NCBI RefSeq assembly: GCF_900005765.1
Contig: NC_041687.1
Coordinates: 1,178,001 to 1,242,000 of the forward strand
Source of the DNA: Plasmodium relictum
Lineage: Eukaryota > Apicomplexa > Aconoidasida > Haemosporida > Plasmodiidae
Direction of reading: 5' to 3'
DNA: 64,000 nt
In this document: in pieces, positions 36,826 through 48,196 of the stretch
How positions within the stretch are numbered: the stretch's first letter is position 1
How the letters are laid out: the number at the start of each line of letters is the position of its first letter
The notes under the pieces: model-generated
Databases searched by the model: none
What the model saw: only the letters and a program-made list of their open reading frames with translations
What the model was told of the DNA's origin: nothing
Position numbers and translations under genes: made by a program

Positions 36826-39800
36826 ATGGATTACAATGGAGACATTTTAGATATAGGAAGAAATGATTTATTAGTTAATCAAATAACTAAACATGGTAGA
36901 AAAATTGATTACAACCTCTTTCTTTTTAAAATGAGATCGAAAAGTGACAAATTGAGACATTATGAAATAAATAATTCTATTACATCAGAAAACTTTATAA
37001 AAGCATATTTAACAAAAGAATCAAACTTTATATTACTTTCAAATAACCGATTTTATATGTATGATAATGAAAATAAAAAGAAACGGTGTTTAATGAATTT
37101 AAACGACTCAGAACCTATTGATTTTATATATTTCAAAGAACACATAATTTTTATTCAAAAAAATAATTTTTCATTGTTTCAATCAAAAACGAATGGAAAA
37201 TGTAAAGTTATGCTAAATTTAAAAGATACTCCTTTAAAGGTAAATTTTTGTTCATACAAAAATATGTTATATTTAAGTACATGTAGAAGATTATATTTTT
37301 TAAAATTAATATATTTAAAAGATAAAACATTGAAAGTAGAAAATACAAATATGAGTCTTCCATTTAAAAGTAAAAAAGAAAAATATGTATATCACTCCTA
37401 CAAAAACAAATTTTATAAAATTAATAAGGAATATAAAGAAGTCATACATGTTTGCGGTTACTCAGATAAAGACATAACTGTATATAAATTTGTAAAAGGA
37501 AAATATAAGAATAAAAAAAAATGTTTAATGAAATTTTCAGTAAATGAATTAAAAAATGAAATAATAAAAGGAGGCTTTTTTTTTAAAATTAATGTGTCGG
37601 ACAAAAAAAATAAAGTAAGTGAAAACTTTGGTAATTTAAATAATGACAAAACAGAAAATATTTCAGATAAATATCATTTAATAAATGGGAAAAATTTTAA
37701 AAATGAAAATGTGTGTATGCTATTATCATCAAATAATTTATTTTTAGATGACAAAAGAAAAGAAAAAGAAAGAGAAAATAACTCAAATGATTCTTCAAAC
37801 TCTTTAAATGTATGTGAACATAAGGAAAATGAACAAAACAATATTCCTTTGGATTTAAATATATATAATAAAGAAAATGAAAATAATAATATGAAAGAAC
37901 AAGGAAATATGTATAATTTAGAAATTAAGGAAGATATTATTAAATTATACTTATTAATTTATACTGAAAATGGAAAAATATTAATATATTTTGTCGATTA
38001 TTTAAATCAGTCACAGTTTAAATTTGGTTTTTCAAATATAAAGAAAAATCCCATTATATATATGCAACTACCTTTTAAAACTTCTTTTATATATAATGTT
38101 TCTGATATATTTTCAGAAAGAGTAATAAAACAAAAAAGTATAATACACAAAAAAAAAAGAAAATCACAAAATTATAATAAATACATAGAGCATATGATTA
38201 ATAAAGAAATTTATATTAATAGCAACTTTTTCTTTGATGCAATTGTAATGAATGATAAAATTGCAAAAATATATACAATTCAAATTCATCATGATTTTTT
38301 ATATATTTCTCAAAATGTGACAGAACCAGTAGCATTGAATGTGATTGACTCTAATAATAAAATCATAGCAATAAAAAATGTAAGCGATAATGAGCAAAAA
38401 AAAAATTTAATAGAAAAAGTTGTAAATGAGTCAAAATTTTCTTGTTATTCGGATAGTGATTCATATATAGATAGTGAAATAACATGGGAAGATAGTGATC
38501 ATAGTAATGAAAAATATTTTTACAGCGAAAGTGATTCTTTAATGGAAAATGATTCAACAAATGATAAACATAAAAATAAATTAAATAGTATTAATAATTT
38601 TACTAATAATATAAATATGGAAAAAGAACAAATTCCCTTAGATGTTCATCTTAATGGAAGTATAAAAAATGAACAAAATGATAATAATAATGAAAAAATG
38701 AAAGAAATTGAATCGAGTTTAGAAGATAAACAAAGTGTTAATTCTTCCTTAAATAAAAGTAATGTAGAAATTTTTTCTGAAGAATATAGTTTCATTGATA
38801 ATAAAATTCATTGTTTTAAAGAAGAAAAAATAGATGAAGATTATGCATTAGAATTGAAAAACTCTGTTCTATCTATAGACGAAAAAAAAAAAAAAAAAAT
38901 TAATAATAGTGAAAACATAGGGAATTGCACAACAGCAAACAATAATGAGAAAGACATATACACTGAAGATGTTTCTTTTTTAAATGAAAAAATTAACAGA
39001 TGCACAAAAAATAAAGATGAAAAGTTGTTAAACGATAAAACTGATGATTCAAAAATTTATTATAATGAAAAAAAATTAGAAGATTCTTCAGAACTTGATA
39101 TAAATAAAAATATCTTGAAAAATCAAATTATGCTTTATTCAACAAATTTTAAAAATTCAAACGATAATTTATCCATATCTTCATCATCATTATTAAATGA
39201 CAAAAATTTAAATCCAAATAAATATATAAATGAGAAAAAAGAAGCAAAATGTGACGATGGACTATTGTACGATAAAAAAGGAAAGAATAAAAAAGAAAAT
39301 ATAAATGATAAAAACTCCAAAGATGAAAATAAAAAAGAAGAAAAATTATTAGGATTAAAGAAAGTTGAAGAAATAATTTCATACAGTGAAAGTCAAGAAA
39401 TGATAGTAAGTAAAGAAGGAGAAAGCAATATGGAAATAAAAGAAATAGTCATTAATAATGAGAATAGAATTAATTATAAAGAAGACATAACAAAAACATG
39501 TGAAGAAATAGAACAAAAAGAAAATGAAAATGGAATAATAATGGAATTAAAGGAAATAAAAAAAAAAATAATTGAAAAAAAAGGGGAATCAGAAAAGAGG
39601 ATTAATGGTATAGACAAAGGATATGAAAATGAAGAAATAAAAAATAAAAATAAAACTGAAATAGAATTAGACAATAAAAAAGTGAGAGAAAATAAAGGAA
39701 AAAAAAATACAAAAATTGAAGAAAAGAAAAATGTAGAAAATATAGAGGTAAATGAAACAGAAGGAAAAGGATATGATAATATAGAAGATGAAGATGAAAA

Positions 39801-40824
39801 TGATAAAAAAAAATTATATACAGATATAATTAAAACGGAAATAAAAGCAGGTAAAGAAAGTAAAAATACGAAGGAAGAAAAAATTAAAAAGAACAAGAAA
39901 ATAAAAGAAATTGATGAAATAAATATATTAGATGAAAAAAGGGGAAAAAATGTAAATACAGAAGAAGAAAAAGAAATGAATAAGAAAAATAAAAATATAG
40001 GTGAAGAAAAAGGAATTACTGAAAATGAAAAAATAAATGAACAAAATGAGAATATAAATGAAGAAAAAGAAATTAATGAAAATATTGAATTGAATGGAGA
40101 AAATACAGACAAAGAGGAAGAAATTAATAAAAATGAAGATATGAATAAAGAAAATAAAAGTGCATATAAAGAAAAAGAAAAAAGTAAAAAAAAGAAAAAA
40201 AGAAAAAAAGATAAGGTAGAAAAGGTAGTAGAGGAAGATATAAAAGAGAATATTGAAGAAAAAAGTAAAAAGAGAAAAACAGAAGATGAATATTCAAATG
40301 ACAAAAAGGATTTAGATAATAATTTTAATGGTTTAGAAAATAATTCCAATGACGTAAATAATAAATTAGATAAGGATTTAGTTAATTCAAATGATAAATT
40401 TTTAATAATTTCATCAATGATTAAGCTGAATATATCATTAAAAAGATATAGTAACGTAATTGATTTAATTAATACTAAAGACACAAAATTAATTAAAAAT
40501 ACAATTAATAATTTAGGAAAAAAACATTCAATAAAACTTTTAGAATTCCTTTTAAATTGTTTAACAAAAAGCAAATTTTTTATTAACACATTTTATATGT
40601 GGATTAAAACCATATGTAAAGTACATAAAAACTTACTAAAAGGGAGAAAATATCGTAGATTAGTAACTAAAATTTCAGGTATTGCATTGAATAATTTGAA
40701 GAATGAAAATATGGTAAAACATGTTGTAGAAAAAATAAATTATACTATTGATAACATTATAAAAAATCAAGTTTTTGATAATGTAGAAATTCTTAATTAT
40801 AGAGATGGAACTATAATAAAATAA
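36826..40824 (+). CDS. Utp12-domain protein, probable UTP5/WDR43-like SSU processome factor
   Basis: A single exon of 1332 aa. The N-terminal 450 residues or so have repeating short hydrophobic strands (e.g. FILLSNNRFYMYDN, HIIFIQKNNFSLFQ) compatible with a degenerate WD40 propeller. The middle (about 530-1190) is a long Glu/Lys/Asn-rich low-complexity region with poly-Lys patches. The last 135 residues fit the Utp12 domain: SNVIDLINTKDTKLIKNTI, then LLEFLLNCLTKS and MWIKTICKVHKNLL. In yeast and human, a propeller followed by Utp12 marks t-UTP and UTP-B members of the U3 snoRNP that process 18S pre-rRNA. One propeller and the C-terminal position favour UTP5/WDR43 over PWP2 or UTP12 itself. 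The family call rests on pattern recognition by eye. Confidence 0.65.
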   Translation: MDYNGDILDIGRNDLLVNQITKHGRKIDYNLFLFKMRSKSDKLRHYEINNSITSENFIKAYLTKESNFILLSNNRFYMYDNENKKKRCLMNLNDSEPIDFIYFKEHIIFIQKNNFSLFQSKTNGKCKVMLNLKDTPLKVNFCSYKNMLYLSTCRRLYFLKLIYLKDKTLKVENTNMSLPFKSKKEKYVYHSYKNKFYKINKEYKEVIHVCGYSDKDITVYKFVKGKYKNKKKCLMKFSVNELKNEIIKGGFFFKINVSDKKNKVSENFGNLNNDKTENISDKYHLINGKNFKNENVCMLLSSNNLFLDDKRKEKERENNSNDSSNSLNVCEHKENEQNNIPLDLNIYNKENENNNMKEQGNMYNLEIKEDIIKLYLLIYTENGKILIYFVDYLNQSQFKFGFSNIKKNPIIYMQLPFKTSFIYNVSDIFSERVIKQKSIIHKKKRKSQNYNKYIEHMINKEIYINSNFFFDAIVMNDKIAKIYTIQIHHDFLYISQNVTEPVALNVIDSNNKIIAIKNVSDNEQKKNLIEKVVNESKFSCYSDSDSYIDSEITWEDSDHSNEKYFYSESDSLMENDSTNDKHKNKLNSINNFTNNINMEKEQIPLDVHLNGSIKNEQNDNNNEKMKEIESSLEDKQSVNSSLNKSNVEIFSEEYSFIDNKIHCFKEEKIDEDYALELKNSVLSIDEKKKKKINNSENIGNCTTANNNEKDIYTEDVSFLNEKINRCTKNKDEKLLNDKTDDSKIYYNEKKLEDSSELDINKNILKNQIMLYSTNFKNSNDNLSISSSSLLNDKNLNPNKYINEKKEAKCDDGLLYDKKGKNKKENINDKNSKDENKKEEKLLGLKKVEEIISYSESQEMIVSKEGESNMEIKEIVINNENRINYKEDITKTCEEIEQKENENGIIMELKEIKKKIIEKKGESEKRINGIDKGYENEEIKNKNKTEIELDNKKVRENKGKKNTKIEEKKNVENIEVNETEGKGYDNIEDEDENDKKKLYTDIIKTEIKAGKESKNTKEEKIKKNKKIKEIDEINILDEKRGKNVNTEEEKEMNKKNKNIGEEKGITENEKINEQNENINEEKEINENIELNGENTDKEEEINKNEDMNKENKSAYKEKEKSKKKKKRKKDKVEKVVEEDIKENIEEKSKKRKTEDEYSNDKKDLDNNFNGLENNSNDVNNKLDKDLVNSNDKFLIISSMIKLNISLKRYSNVIDLINTKDTKLIKNTINNLGKKHSIKLLEFLLNCLTKSKFFINTFYMWIKTICKVHKNLLKGRKYRRLVTKISGIALNNLKNENMVKHVVEKINYTIDNIIKNQVFDNVEILNYRDGTIIK

Positions 40825-41468
40825 AAAATAAAAAAAAAACCGTTCTAATTAATTACCATTGTGTAAAAGCATTACCTTTAAAATTTTTCTTTTAATTTTT
40901 ATATAAATTTATATATTTGATAATTAAAGTCAATTTTTAATTATTTTTATTTTCCTTTTTTTCATATGCACACCTATAAAGGTATTATTTAAGTTAAATT
41001 ATTTTTTTATAATTATTAATAAAATTTTGTAAAATTTTTAATATTTGAATAAAATATAGTTATTAATAATGTTTGTTGAAAACAAATTATAAAGGGGAAA
41101 AAAAAAAAAAAAAAATTTGCCTTAAATTCATTTTTAATTATTATGCACGATTTAAAAATGAATGAAAAAAAAAAATATTTATCTTTTATGTGAATTGCTT
41201 ATGTGTAAATTTGTTATATATAAAGACATTTAAAATAAATATTTTTTATATAAATTTAATACATGAGTATATATGAACCTTTTTTTTTTTTCTTTAATAT
41301 ATGTCTTAACAATCTTTTGAAAAAACAGACATTTTAAAAAATATTAAAATAAAACGCTGATTCAGTAATATTAATTATTTTACTAATTTTAAAATATATT
41401 CTAATTATATATATATTTATAATTTCTTTTTTTTTTTTTTTTTGTTTTACCTGTTGCAAAAAATATTA
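40825..41468. other. Intergenic spacer
   Basis: 643 bases between co-directional genes: 3' UTR of the Utp12 protein, then the promoter of the next gene. A+T-rich with poly(A) at about 41099-41114 and poly(T) at about 41428-41443. I see nothing else. Confidence 0.6.
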
Positions 41469-43465
41469 ATGGATGAGTTAATAAATGAAAATATGAAGGA
41501 AATTTTTTTTTCCTACAATGATATGAGTAAATAATTCTTGTAACTGTGCATGACAACAATTGTAATTTTCTTATTTATTTATGAATATTAATTTATTTAA
41601 ATTTATAGTACAAGATGATCAAAGTGAAACAAGTATGGAATCGTACAAAGATGTAAACAAATTTTTAGAAAGTTCTGATGATGAATCATATTTGGAATAT
41701 TCAAATGAAAGTGAAAGTTCCAGTATTTGTGACTCTAATACTACAGATGAAAAAAATATTCAAATTTATTCATATATTAGTAAAAGTTTTATACCAAAAA
41801 AGGATAAAAAATATAAAAGGTTTTATACAGCTAGCTATGTAAATAATATGAATAGGTAATATAAAAAATATAATAAATTTTTTTTTCTAATTTAAATAAA
41901 AATTTAAAGTGAAATATTTATCTATATTCTTAACTATTTTGTTTTTTTTATTAATTTTTTTATTTTATGTTTATAAAAGTATTATTAATTTTCCATTTAA
42001 AAATTATGGTGACACATCCTCTTCAGATAAAATAAGGTGAGTTATTTTTTTACGTTTTCTTATTATACTTATTTATTTAGAATTTATACATATAAAGGAA
42101 AACATACTTATAAAATAAAATAATTGAAAAAACTCCCTTTTTATTTTTATGTGTCTTAACTTTTACTAAAAATATACATATTAATATTAAAAATAAAAAT
42201 AAAAATTATATACTTATATTAGAAAGATAAAAAGTTACCAGTGGAAGCCTTCGGGTAAAAATATTCCACCCATATCTTTGATAAAATTATCTCATAAGAA
42301 AGCTTGGGATATAGGAAAAGAAGGCATAAAAAAAAATATATATATATAAATAACTTATTTCACAAAATAATTTTATATTTCATCCATAATAATTTAAAAT
42401 GATAAAGTATATTAAGTAAAAGATTTTTTTTTCTTTTTTATCTAATAGGATGCAATGGATTGCTTATTGAAAATTTATTTGAAAGTTATAAAAAGAAAAA
42501 ATTGAACTACATTGTATTAGATGGAACAAATATAGGTATTATAAAATATATATATATATTAGAAAAACATATTTATCCTTTTAAATAAATGTATAAATTA
42601 TTTCAAATAAATTTATCAAATTTTTATTTTAGTCAATTTTTTTTTTTATTTAGATTTATAATTTAAATATTATTATTTATATATATATATATATTATGTA
42701 ATAATATATTATTTCAGAGAACTTTTTAACTGTGTATTCTCATTCATATCAAGACACTATTAAAGGTGTAAACCCAAGTATATTGAAAATTTTCAGGTAA
42801 ATATAATAAAAATTCTTTTTATAAATAAATAAATATATATATATTATATGTTTCATTTAAAATAAAAAATTAGTTTTTATGATCTAGAAGATGCTTATTT
42901 CCTTTATGATATTAAGAGTATTCATATATATATGGATGTGGGAAAAAAAAAAAAAAAAAAAACTGTTATATTAAAAGATTTAAATGATAATTTTTTCAAC
43001 GCTATATTGCTTTGTATGAATGAAATAATAATTTATTTAAAAATACATAACTTAAAAAGAAGCTTGCTAAATAAATCAAATAAAAAAAAGAAAAAAAAAG
43101 TAGAATTAGATGAAGAAATTTACTTTGTTAAATCTGTTAAAAATGAAAATAACCTATATAAAAATAGAATAAAAGATGTTATATATGCAAATAAAACAAA
43201 AAATATAAAACATAATTTTACTGATGTAAAAAATCTAGAAAAGGAAAGTGTAAATAATTTAATTTGTTTCGATGAGAATAATGATGATATTAAGGAAAAA
43301 TTGAAATCAAAAGAATTACCATCCAATAACTCTGAACAATTTTTTTATAAATATTTAAATGATATATTGAAAAAAGAAGAAGATGAATTAAAAGAAGTTA
43401 ATGAAAATTACGATATTACCAAAAATGAATATACATCTCATACGTCGGATAGCATTGAACAATAA
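41469..43465 (+). CDS. Conserved Plasmodium protein, unknown function, seven exons
   Basis: Exons: 41469-41526, 41609-41855, 41980-42036, 42223-42323, 42449-42535, 42718-42796, 42874-43465. They close in phase to 406 aa. Five introns are GT-AG. The intron after 42323 appears to use a GC donor (GAAG|GCATAA). The first part is acidic and Ser-rich (LESSDDESYLEYSNESESSS). The middle part, YQWKPSGKNIPPISLIKLSH to YIVLDGTN to YDLEDAYFLYDI, is more conserved-looking and probably folded. The end is charged low complexity. There is no signal peptide or membrane span. I cannot name the family. It could be a small multi-exon nuclear or cytosolic factor. Confidence 0.75.
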
Positions 43466-44136
43466 ACCTTAATATGAAATTTATATATAATTACAATAAT
43501 AAATTTTATGGCTATCTTGAAAACATTCATAATGATTTCAAAAAGTAGTGGAATAATTTTAATTATAATCAAAAATTTAAATAAATAAATATACAAATAA
43601 TAAAAATGGAATTAATGATATTAACAATAATAACAATAATCCTATTTATAATAAACAAATAATTATAATATAGAAATAATAAATATAGTATAAAGAATAC
43701 TACAAAAACAGAATAGTCAACAATTGTTAAAATATTTTTCACAATCATAACACTTGAAATCTCTAAATTTTTATTATAAAAAATGACGTATAGCTAAAAA
43801 TTAATAATGAATTATATTTTTCCATTATTATTAATATATAAATTAATATAAGAAATTATACTATAAATATATTATTTTAAGTTAGCAAAAATAATTAAAA
43901 AAAAAAAAACTTAGATATCTGAAAAAATTATATGATATTAACGATTTTAAAAAAATAATTTTTAATTTTTATATATACAACAAGTTTTACAAAATTTTAC
44001 AATATATATATTTGTAAACAAAATATATAAGTAAAAATAAAAAGAATTATAAAAAATATAAATAAAAAAAATTGCATTATAAAAAGAAGAAAATAATATG
44101 CTTCTTAAGTATTCTAAAATATTTTTAACATATACA

Positions 44137-44202
<66 letters not shown>

Positions 44203-44595
44203 TTTTTTAAACATACTCATAATTATGTTGAATTTAAAAAATTTATGATACTGAAATTACAAATATATATACGAAAAAAGCAAAAAGGAAAGATGCAGAA
44301 TAAAAAAGAGATAAAATAAGTAAAATATTGTGAACAATAAAATCAATAAATATAAGTTAATATATATTAATTATTTTTTAAATATATTTACATAACAATT
44401 AAAACATAAATATATATATATAATGATAATAAAATTGAATAAGATCAAATTTGCATCATTTTAAAATATTCATAAAAAATTTATTAAAAACATAAAATTA
44501 TGATAAAATAAAATATTAAAAAAAATTTTTAGTTTATTTTTAAATTATGTATTTCACATTTAAAAAAATTAGTTTATTAATGTAAATTGGTTCTG
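43466..44595. other. Convergent spacer
   Basis: 1.1 kb between the stops of the seven-exon gene (+) and the J-protein gene (-). It contains a long TA microsatellite at 44141-44198 and is otherwise A+T-rich with no frame of note. Confidence 0.6.
44141..44198. repeat. (TA)n microsatellite
   Basis: About 29 uninterrupted TA copies in the convergent spacer. Confidence 0.9.
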
Positions 44596-46212
44596 TTATC
44601 GCTTTTTTAATTTTAAAATATAATTATTATATTGAGCCTAAGAAATAAAAAAAATATATTTATAAAATATAAAAATAAATAGAAATGTATGAGTAAAATT
44701 ATGTAAAAAAGTATAAAATTATATATTAGTATTTAATGAAAAAAAAAAATTACTTCCAATGTTTTTAGCTTTATGCAACTTTCCGGAATCTCTTGATAAT
44801 TTAATTTTTGATCTATAAAAAATATGAAAATAGAATAATAGGAAAAAAAGAATAATATTAATACATAATAAAAGTATATTAAAATAAATAATGTACTAAA
44901 AAAATAAATAAAAAATTACGATATTGGGATTTTTCTCTGTAGTAATCATTTTTTATTTTTTTTGACAAAATGAAGCACTCATGCTCATAATACTTATATT
45001 CCACTTCATATTCAATCTAAAAAAAAAGGAGAAATAAAATTATAATAAATTTAGAGAAAAATATATATATCAAAAGCAAAATAAGAAAAAGACTTACTTG
45101 AAAACGTGAATCACTATTTCTAGGATAGGTATAATTAAAAGTTTTCTTTGTATAAAAACGAATTTTATTTAATGTAGTGTAATTTATTGTGTCAAAATAA
45201 CTTGTTTTTTGAAGAGAATAAACTGCCTATTTATAAAGTGGAAAAAAAAATGTTTTTATTGAATTACTAAGTATTCATATAATCAATTTTTTTTTTTTTT
45301 TCAAATAAATTTAATTTATTTTTATATAAAAGAATAATTTGAATATAGGCATAAATATGTGTGCATATAAGTACAAAAATTCGTTTTATCAATAATTTCA
45401 AAATTCATAAATGATAAAAATAAAATTAAATTAAAATATTTTAATTTTTTTACTTTAGGTTGTTCAAAATGGCTCGATAAAAAAAAAATAATAAACATTA
45501 TTAAAAATATTAAAATCTGAACTAATGAATAATTTCTTTGACTATTACTGACATTATTATTATTAGTATTATAATTTCTATTTAAGTTGATATTGGTTCT
45601 GAAAGTTCTATTGTTACATGTAGCAAAATTTATTCCAAAAAAATTACGAAAAAGGTCTTCAGGTGTAAATGAATCATCATTATAATAATAATGAGCTGTT
45701 CTAAAACTTTGTTGCAGATCTTCCTCTGAATTATTATCATATTCATATCTTTTTTCTTTATTTATTAAATGTTGAAATGCTTTTGAAACTTTTTTAAAAG
45801 CTTCTTCTGCTCCTTTTTCTTTATTTTTGTCTGGATGATATAACTTAGCTAATTTTTTATATGCGCTTCTAATAGTTTCATCAGTGCTATTTTTTGGTAT
45901 ACCTAAAATTTCATAATAATTATTTGACTTTAAAATTTTTTCCATTAAATCATCTTTTTTTTTATGACGCTCATGTAATTTATTTTGATTTTCTCCATAT
46001 ATATTATTGTTATATGTTACTTTTTCCGTTCCTATATTTTCAGTTTTTTTTAATTCTTCTTCACATATTTTTAGTTTATCATTTATTTCTATATCCGGAA
46101 ACATTCTTTTTGCCTTTAGAAATAATTTTTTTGCATGATTATAATTTCCTATATTCATGTATTTCAAAGCTAAATTGAAGCATTCAAAAGCTTCCTCCTT
46201 GTTTCCTATCAT
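44596..46212 (-). CDS. ER-membrane J-domain protein, DNAJB12/DNAJB14 type, five exons
   Basis: Exons in transcript order: 46212-45454, 45226-45098, 45016-44920, 44812-44754, 44637-44596, giving 361 aa in phase. N-terminal helices AFECFNLALKYMNIGNYNHA...KRMFP (8-39) match the TPR/MIT-like start of this subfamily. The J domain is at about 98-160 with the HPD triad at 126-128 (KLYHPDKN). A single membrane span lies near 228-246 (YSLVQILIFLIMFIIFFLSS). The C-terminus is a DUF1977-like luminal domain that includes YYEHECFIL and the IPESCIKLKTLE motif. The last exon, only 14 codons, ends ILKLKKR. The family recruits cytosolic Hsp70 to the ER for folding and quality control. The final exon is the least certain: without splicing, the frame would end eight codons after KLKTL. 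Confidence 0.9.
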
Positions 46213-47093
46213 TTTTACTCTTATATATGTTTTTTTTTTTTTTTTTTTTTTCTAAATTTTATACTATATTTTTCTACTTTTCACTCTTATAAATATTTAT
46301 TTATAAACATAACAGAATATAGTTTAAGTTTTATTTTCCTCTCTTGAAAATTTATAATAATAATGTAATACAAAACATGGCATATCTTTAATTACAATAT
46401 ATGTTATATTAAGAAAAATTGATAAACATACCTAGAAATAAATTATTAATTATTTTTTTGTTCTATTTTTTTTATTATATCAATCTAGAAAATATTTATT
46501 ATTTAAAATTTTTTTTTTTGTATGTATTTTTAAATATTTATTTCATTCTTCTAATAACTAAATCTTCTGTTTTAAACATATATGTTTACATATGATTGAT
46601 ATTTTTTGAAAAATGTGTAAACATAAAAAGAAACAAAGTCTCTGTATTAAACAAAATAAAAATAAAATACCTGTAAATTGAAAATGTTTTTGTGAAAAAA
46701 TTATAATACTTATTTAAAACCAAAATAATCCTTTTAATAATAAAAGTTATACGCCTCAATTTCTAAAATGGACAATAATTTTAACACCATTTAATTTACT
46801 ATTGTAAGATTCCTTTTTATTTATTTAAAAAAATTTTATATATATAAAAATATTAATAAAACATACAACAAAAAAAAAAAAAAAATACATATATGTTTCC
46901 ATAGATATATGTATATATAAAGAACGAAAAAATTTGAATTAATTTTAAATGAGCTATTTTACTATTTAAACTTTTATCTCTTTGATGAATTTTTATTTTT
47001 TTCACATTTTTTGTAAATATTTTTTTTTTTATTTTCAAATATCTTTATATGAAACCTATTTAATTTAAAAAAAAAAAATTTTTATTATCTGAA

Positions 47094-47184
47094 TTTCTTT
47101 TTCTTTTTTTCTTTTTTATTTTTTCTTATTTTTTTCTTTTTTTCTTTTTTTCTTTTTTTCTTTTTTTTTTTTTTTTTTTTCTTT
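47094..47184 (+). repeat. Homopyrimidine (CTTTTTTT)n tract
   Basis: About 90 bases with almost no purine, built from imperfect 8-base CTTTTTTT units ending in a 20-base T run. It lies about 0.9 kb upstream of the J-protein start. Confidence 0.8.
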
Positions 47185-47963
47185 CAATATAAATAATATA
47201 AAATAAAAAAATAATAATTCATAAAATTATATAAAAAAAAAAAATTAAAATATTTCAGAAGTGAAGAAGTATTTATATGTTAAATATTTGTAATTTTAGA
47301 AAATATACATATATGTATAATACTGCGCAGGAGTGATTCATTTCTATTATTCACTATAACATTAAAATAAAAGAAGTTAAATATTATTAGCACTAAAAAT
47401 ATGGACAGTATCAATTATTAAAAAAATTATAAAAATACTAAATATATATTTATAGAGAGAGAGAGTTTACTATGCTAAAAGCATTATTTAATTTTATAAT
47501 ATTTATAAGATTAAAACTTCTTGGTAATCTTTTTTTTTCTTATATAAGAAATAAAAAACAAAAAAAAATGGTAAATAGTAAGAGAGATTTAAGCTTAAAT
47601 ATGTACAGATTTGTGAATTTTGAAAATTGAACATTCTTAAAATAGCAATTATAAGTGCATGAAAAAAAAAATAAATAACTTTTTAATTTTTTTTTTTTAA
47701 TATCTATTTTTTTATGATATTTATGATGTTTTCATTGTTTTACACATTTATATACTATCGTGATTTTATTAAAATTTATATGCTAAAATAAATTGCTTTA
47801 GCTTTATACATTAATAAAAGTATAAAATATACAAATCCTCCATATAAAAGGAGGTAAACTATTTTCTTTAAAATTCTATTTGGCTTAATATCATTTGAAA
47901 TTAAATATTAATAATATAAAATGATACAAGTTTATTAAAATATATTGTTTTTTTAACAAAAAT

Positions 47964-48196
47964 TTATTGTCTCTTTTTTCTCTCCAAGCCTTTGGCATTT
48001 TCTTTCCTTCTTAAAAGAAACAAAAAATAATGTTATTTTTTTTAAAAAATGGATTAAATTAAAAAGGACAAGTAAAAATCAACAAAATGAATATGCATGT
48101 ATAAAATTATATGTATCAATCAATAATTAAAAATTAAAATACATAATATTTAATCAGAGATATAAAACGTTACTTACACTTCTACAAACTGTGATC
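47964..48196 (-). other. Possible 3' end of a small spliced gene or ncRNA
   Basis: On the minus strand two short segments, 48196-48178 and 48009-47964, are bounded by good splice signals (TTTTTAAG|GA, GAAGT|GTAAGTAAC, CTTTTAAG|AAGG). Joined, they stay open and end VRKENAKGLERKKRQ followed by TAA. Base composition is clearly less A+T-rich than the flanks. I could not find an upstream exon that joins in frame: the nearest good donor would create a stop. So this may be non-coding. Confidence 0.25.

Noticed and set aside
39474-40589. 371-codon open frame on the minus strand opposite the Utp12-domain gene
   Set aside because: It is the mirror of a Glu/Lys-rich coding region and reads as Phe/Ser/Ile low complexity. 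The + strand frame is longer and has a recognisable domain.
42254-42448. Canonical GT donor at 42254 as an alternative to the GC donor
   Set aside because: Phase-compatible, but it would turn a G+C-richer segment with coding character (IPPISLIKLSHKKAWDIG) into intron. Kept only as a possible alternative splice.
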